Below the pieces are notes generated by a model. The model did no database searches. It was not told the DNA's origin and saw only the letters and a list, made by a program, of their open reading frames with translations. The position numbers and the translations under genes are program-made. A stretch of 43,995 nt of DNA. Origin: an uncultured Chloroflexota bacterium. GTDB lineage: Bacteria > Chloroflexota > Anaerolineae > Anaerolineales > UBA4823. Positions within the stretch are counted from its first letter, which is position 1, and the number at the start of each line of letters is the position of its first letter. The stretch covers positions 1-43,995 of the forward strand of contig CAIQIV010000237.1 of the NCBI GenBank assembly GCA_903871905.1, read 5' to 3'. Positions 40,693-43,995 of this stretch are shown here, piece by piece.

Positions 40693-41400
40693 ATGACCTA
40701 TTCCACCCTGTTCTTTGACCTGGATGATACTTTATACGATCCACGCAATGGCCTATGGGAGGCTATTCGCCGCCGTATGAGCCTGTTTATGGCAGAGCGC
40801 CTGGGAATCCCCCCGGAGACCATCCCGTCGCTGCGTCGCCAGTATTTTGAGCAGTACGGTACCACCTTGCGCGGCCTGCAAATCCACTATCATGTGGACT
40901 CGGATGAGTACCTGGATTATGTGCACGACCTGCCCCTGGATCAGTTCCTGCAGCCGCGCCCTGACCTGCGCCAGATGCTGCTCAGCCTGCCACAGCGGCG
41001 CTGGATCTTTACCAACGCCGATGACCGCCACGCCCTGCGCGTCTTGAAACAGCTCGACCTGGACGGCTGCTTCGAAGGGATCATCGATGTGCGCGCCATC
41101 CGTTTTGCCTGCAAGCCGGAACCCGAGGCCTATCAACGTGCCCTGGCGCTGGCAGGCACTCCTGCCTCCCAGGAATGTGTGATGCTGGATGATTCGGAGC
41201 GCAACCTGGCGCCTGCCCGCCACATCGGGTTCACCACCATCCTGGTTTCACCCAATGGAAAGCTGGCTGCCGCGCTGGCCCAGGCATCCCTGGACGGCGG
41301 GCAAAGTTATATCCTGCAAGACCTGCTGGAGCTTCCCCGGGTGATGCCCGAGTTGTGGGGGTCCGGCGCCGTTATGAGCTCCATTGACCGGCCAGGTTAA
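40693..41400 (+). CDS. HAD-family pyrimidine 5'-nucleotidase-like hydrolase
   Basis: The 235-residue protein has the HAD nucleophile motif FFDLDDTLYD (D9 and D11), YGTTLRGLQ in the cap, IFTNA for motif II, and CKPEPEAY and MLDDSERN for motifs III and IV. The arrangement matches the SDT1/pyrimidine 5'-nucleotidase branch rather than phosphoglycolate phosphatases. It should release phosphate from UMP/CMP or similar molecules. The start at 40693 gives the family N-terminus; a longer frame from 40636 would lie inside mutL. It is divergent from mutL across a shared promoter. Confidence 0.88.
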   Translation: MTYSTLFFDLDDTLYDPRNGLWEAIRRRMSLFMAERLGIPPETIPSLRRQYFEQYGTTLRGLQIHYHVDSDEYLDYVHDLPLDQFLQPRPDLRQMLLSLPQRRWIFTNADDRHALRVLKQLDLDGCFEGIIDVRAIRFACKPEPEAYQRALALAGTPASQECVMLDDSERNLAPARHIGFTTILVSPNGKLAAALAQASLDGGQSYILQDLLELPRVMPELWGSGAVMSSIDRPG

Positions 41401-41401
41401 C

Positions 41402-41641
41402 ATGATGGACAGCAACAAAGTCTCTCTGATCATCTGCCTGACGATATTCGTGGTCATCGGGATCAACGCGGCCATCTACGCCTTGTTCAGCCGCGGCAAC
41501 CAGACCGGGGATATTGAGTTGTTCCAACGTTCCTTCAAACGCTTGCGCAATCCCTGGCAGGAAGAAGACAACAATATGCAAGAGCTGTCCCGTTTGGTCG
41601 CCGACTTAAAAAAACACGAACGGCATGACCCGCCAGAATAA
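41402..41641 (+). CDS. Small single-pass membrane protein
   Basis: The 79-residue protein has one hydrophobic helix (about residues 8-29, VSLIICLTIFVVIGINAAIY) and a charged cytoplasmic-type tail with KRLRNPW and an acidic/amphipathic helix (MQELSRLVADLKK). ATG at 41402 or 41405. It starts one base after the HAD stop, so it is probably cotranscribed. No family is recognised. Confidence 0.7.
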   Translation: MMDSNKVSLIICLTIFVVIGINAAIYALFSRGNQTGDIELFQRSFKRLRNPWQEEDNNMQELSRLVADLKKHERHDPPE

Positions 41642-41707
41642 TCTTTCTTGGCACCAGCCCGCTGGGGCAACAAGCAACCAGCAGACCTTTCCTGGACGAG
41701 GATATTG

Positions 41708-42499
41708 ATGACTGAAAAAATGATGACCATGGACGAAGCTGTGCGCCTGGTGAAGCCCGGCTGTTTGCTGGCGCTGGGTGGGATGACCAATTACCGCCGC
41801 CCGGTGGCATTTGTGCGCGCCCTGATCCGGCGCTTTCAGCAGGAGGGCGAGCCAGGCGGGCTGACCCTGCTGGCCTTCACTGCCGGCCTGGAGAGCGACC
41901 TGCTGGTGGGCGCCGGCATGGTGCGCAAAATTCGCTCCTGTTACTTCGGCCTTGAGATCTTTGGCCTGGCGCCGATGTACACTTATCATGCCAACCGCGG
42001 CGGGTTGGATGTCGTGGAAGAGACCGAAGCCAGCCTGGCCTTTGGCCTGCGCGCCCAGATGGCTGGGGTGGGTTTCATGCCCGGCCGCGGCTGGCTGGGC
42101 ACCGACCTGCCGCGCCTCCGGCCAGATGTGCGCACCGTGGTGGACCCTTACAGCGGGGAGGAACTGATGGCCTTCCCTGCCATCCGCCCTGACGTGGCGG
42201 TAATCCATGCCCTGCGCGCCGACCGCCTGGGAAATGCCCAGATCGGTAACAACCGGGGTGTGGACGAGGAATTAGCTCTCACCTCCCGCCAGGTGCTGGT
42301 CACTGCTGAAGAAGTCCTGCCCGAGCTTTCCCAGGCGGACCTGGTCGGCCCCCTGGTGCATGGCATCATTCATGCACCCAGAGGCGCGGCGCCTACCTCC
42401 TGCCACCCACTCTATGCCCTGGATGGACAGCAGCTCCTGGATTACACCACCCGGGTCAGCGACCCGGAATCGTTTCAAGCTTACCTGCAAAGCGAGTGA
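41708..42499 (+). CDS. CoA-transferase subunit A-like protein, unpaired
   Basis: The 263-residue protein matches the alpha subunit of family I CoA-transferases of the glutaconate (GctA/IpdA) kind: DEAVRLVKPGCLLALGG, GLTLLAFTAGLESDLLVG, RPDVAVIHALRADRLGNAQIG and the late VTAEEVLP. In this family the catalytic Glu is on the B subunit, and no B subunit follows. It could have a partner elsewhere, or have another role. The start at 41708 has GAGGA five bases upstream; a longer TTG-started frame from 41648 has no such site. Confidence 0.85.
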   Translation: MTEKMMTMDEAVRLVKPGCLLALGGMTNYRRPVAFVRALIRRFQQEGEPGGLTLLAFTAGLESDLLVGAGMVRKIRSCYFGLEIFGLAPMYTYHANRGGLDVVEETEASLAFGLRAQMAGVGFMPGRGWLGTDLPRLRPDVRTVVDPYSGEELMAFPAIRPDVAVIHALRADRLGNAQIGNNRGVDEELALTSRQVLVTAEEVLPELSQADLVGPLVHGIIHAPRGAAPTSCHPLYALDGQQLLDYTTRVSDPESFQAYLQSE

Positions 42500-42568
42500 A
42501 ACCATTTCTTCCCATTCTGCGTTATATACTCAACCGGCATCACCCTCTGAAAGGCAGGTGTGATTTCC

Positions 42569-43564
42569 ATGATAGAGATTAATGTCCAGAATAATCAGAT
42601 TTACTTCGGCGAGCGCTTCCGGCTGGCTTTTATGCGCACCCTGCGCATCCCAGATGATGGAAAAACCTATCCACTCCCACCGGGGCTGGAGCCATTCCCC
42701 GTATTCAGAGTGAAGGATTATTCACTGCGTTTGCCTGGCTCCTGGATCCAGCAGGGCGGCGTCTTCATCCCCATGTTCCAGAGGGAGGCGATGTGGCTGG
42801 CTTTCTTTGCCGAGCCCTGGAAGCCCAATGCCGTCCAGGTGGCGGTCGGCGGAATCAACGCCATCTCTGGCACAGGCTGGGATGGACGCCTGCACGCCGA
42901 CCCGCAGGACTACCTGGTATGCCCTGATCAGCCCTGGCTGGATGGGATCAACGCCGGCCCGGGCATGGTGCGCCAGTTTGTGGCCATGCCCCTGGGAATG
43001 GGTTACAGCATTGAAGCCCAGGTCAGCAGCCGGGAAGAGCAGGGAGGCATCCAGGTCAAGGTTTTTGAGCCCCGGCCGGGAATTTTTCCCGATGAGCCGC
43101 CTGAAATAGAAGACACTTTTGGGGGCGAGGGCACCCTGCCTGTCAGCCCGGCTGCTGCACCAGGCGGTGTGGAGATGGGGATAGCAGCCGGCGGGCGCAT
43201 GGAGCAGAAGATCTATCCTGACCCCCACGGCCTGGGAACCTGGGATGAGGAAAATTCTGCCACGCTGCACGTGCATATCCTCAACAGCCTGCAGTTCAGC
43301 CGGGTCACCGGCTGCCCTCCCCCTGAATCCCCGGTTACTGCCCAGGTCTATACGCACTTCGGCTTCCCCTGGTTTAGCCTGTACGACGATGAGATGGGTG
43401 ACCTGTCCGCCCCAGAAACGCTGACCAGGGTACAGAGCATTGCTGAACTCGACCAGCAGCACGGCGAACTGGAAAGCAGCGACATCCCCCTGGAGATCGA
43501 CCCGCTCCAGATCCATGGTATCCATTACAAAAAATCTCAAAAGGACCAAGGTAAACAACCCTGA
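42569..43564 (+). CDS. Conserved-looking protein of unknown function
   Basis: The 331-residue protein has no signal peptide or membrane segment. It is rich in Pro, Gly and aromatic residues, with stretches such as RIPDDGKTYPLPPGLEPFP, FQREAMWLAFF, GMVRQFVAMPLGMGYSIEAQ and YTHFGFPWFSLYDDE that look like a folded beta-rich domain. I do not recognise a family. GTG 42560 (AAGG five bases upstream) is a possible earlier start adding three residues. Codon use is like the neighbours. The next gene follows after 9 bp, so the two are probably linked. Confidence 0.75.
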   Translation: MIEINVQNNQIYFGERFRLAFMRTLRIPDDGKTYPLPPGLEPFPVFRVKDYSLRLPGSWIQQGGVFIPMFQREAMWLAFFAEPWKPNAVQVAVGGINAISGTGWDGRLHADPQDYLVCPDQPWLDGINAGPGMVRQFVAMPLGMGYSIEAQVSSREEQGGIQVKVFEPRPGIFPDEPPEIEDTFGGEGTLPVSPAAAPGGVEMGIAAGGRMEQKIYPDPHGLGTWDEENSATLHVHILNSLQFSRVTGCPPPESPVTAQVYTHFGFPWFSLYDDEMGDLSAPETLTRVQSIAELDQQHGELESSDIPLEIDPLQIHGIHYKKSQKDQGKQP

Positions 43565-43573
43565 GAGGCGCCA

Positions 43574-43995
43574 TTGAAACCCCCTGAGATCCTGTTAGCC
43601 CAGCTCCCCAACCTGGATATTCTACTCACCTACCTGGACAGCGACCCACAGGCGGCGCTGGAGCATGCCCTGACCAGCCTGAATGTCCCCTCGCGCGGTG
43701 GTATGGTGCGCACGCCAATCCCCCCGCAGCTCGAATCCATCGCTGCTCCACCCACGGGGACTGACCAGGTCCTGCAGGCTGGTACGCGCGCATTGAACAA
43801 GATCGCCAGCCAGGGAGAAGCGGTTGACCTGGAACCAGACGAGGCGATTGGGCTGGAGGCGATCGTCCAGCTTTATGGCCGCCCGGCGCTTTTGGTTGAA
43901 AATCATGTCTTCGAGCCTGCGCCTCCGGGCTGGGAGATCCTGGAAGAAAAGCGGGCTGCCATCGAAACCAACATGCTTTCAGTCGGGCGGATCGA
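43574..43995 (+). CDS. Protein of unknown function, truncated at window edge
   Basis: A frame starting at TTG 43574, with GAGAGG six bases upstream, stays open to the end of the window (about 140 residues). It reads KPPEILLAQLPNLDILLTYL near the start and later GRPALLVENHVFEP and MLSVGRI at the edge. The last part resembles, from memory, the segment before trypsin-like protease domains in some multidomain bacterial proteins, but this is a weak impression. The 9-bp gap after the upstream gene suggests an operon. Confidence 0.6.
   Translation, partial: MKPPEILLAQLPNLDILLTYLDSDPQAALEHALTSLNVPSRGGMVRTPIPPQLESIAAPPTGTDQVLQAGTRALNKIASQGEAVDLEPDEAIGLEAIVQLYGRPALLVENHVFEPAPPGWEILEEKRAAIETNMLSVGRI

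Noticed and set aside
1..43995. CRISPR arrays, insertion sequences, prophage or rRNA genes
   Set aside because: No direct-repeat array, transposase, integrase, terminal inverted repeats or rRNA-like sequence were seen on either strand.

Overview
The window looks like chromosomal DNA of a high-GC, probably anaerobic member of the Chloroflexota (Anaerolineae-like). The evidence is indirect: a two-subunit indolepyruvate:ferredoxin oxidoreductase, a tyrosine phenol-lyase/tryptophanase-type lyase, very large GAF-rich sensor kinases, a MutL with the nuclease motif of MutH-less bacteria, and sigma70-like promoters. No 16S rRNA or other decisive marker is present, so the assignment is an inference.

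Layout. (1) 1-4733, plus strand: the 3' part of a lasso-peptide-type RiPP cluster. It holds a lasso-cyclase-like asparagine synthetase (5' end outside the window), a radical SAM protein, two 58-residue precursor peptides in the same register, an intrinsic terminator, an HPr-kinase-like protein and a family 2 glycosyltransferase. (2) 4734-8839, minus strand: iorB/iorA and, as a separate unit, a tyrosine phenol-lyase-like enzyme behind a structured leader; together these suit aromatic amino acid fermentation. (3) 9084-12563, plus: a diguanylate cyclase, an MFS transporter and an isoprenylcysteine-methyltransferase-like membrane protein, with overlapping ends. (4) 12719-16552, plus: a heterodimeric ABC exporter and a tiny Cys-rich protein. 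(5) 16599-17570, minus: a DapB-family reductase and tRNA-Asn. (6) 17699-18661, plus: a homocysteine S-methyltransferase.

(7) 18739-31883, plus: a long signalling run behind one good promoter. It contains a PATAN/DUF4388 protein, a small GTPase, an alpha/beta hydrolase, a left-handed beta-helix protein, a response regulator with a decayed GGDEF domain, a 2420-residue kinase with about ten GAF-like modules, a stand-alone receiver, and a second alpha/beta hydrolase that has lost its serine nucleophile. (8) 31896-34627, minus: tilS, a weak membrane ORF and a lone flagellar rod/hook-type gene in an AT-richer patch. (9) 34720-37849, plus: a receiver-TadZ/CpaE-like protein, a sirtuin and a GAF histidine kinase, tightly packed. 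(10) 37877-40672, minus: a zinc alcohol dehydrogenase and mutL. (11) 40693-43995, plus: a HAD nucleotidase, a small membrane protein, an orphan CoA-transferase A subunit, a conserved unknown, and a gene running off the window.

The most interesting items are the lasso-type cluster that combines a radical SAM enzyme, a kinase and a glycosyltransferase around twin precursors; the symmetric palindromic -10 element that appears to drive leaderless transcripts in both directions between mutL and the HAD gene; the structured leader of the lyase gene; and the signalling operon. All calls come from reading the sequence; no database search was run.
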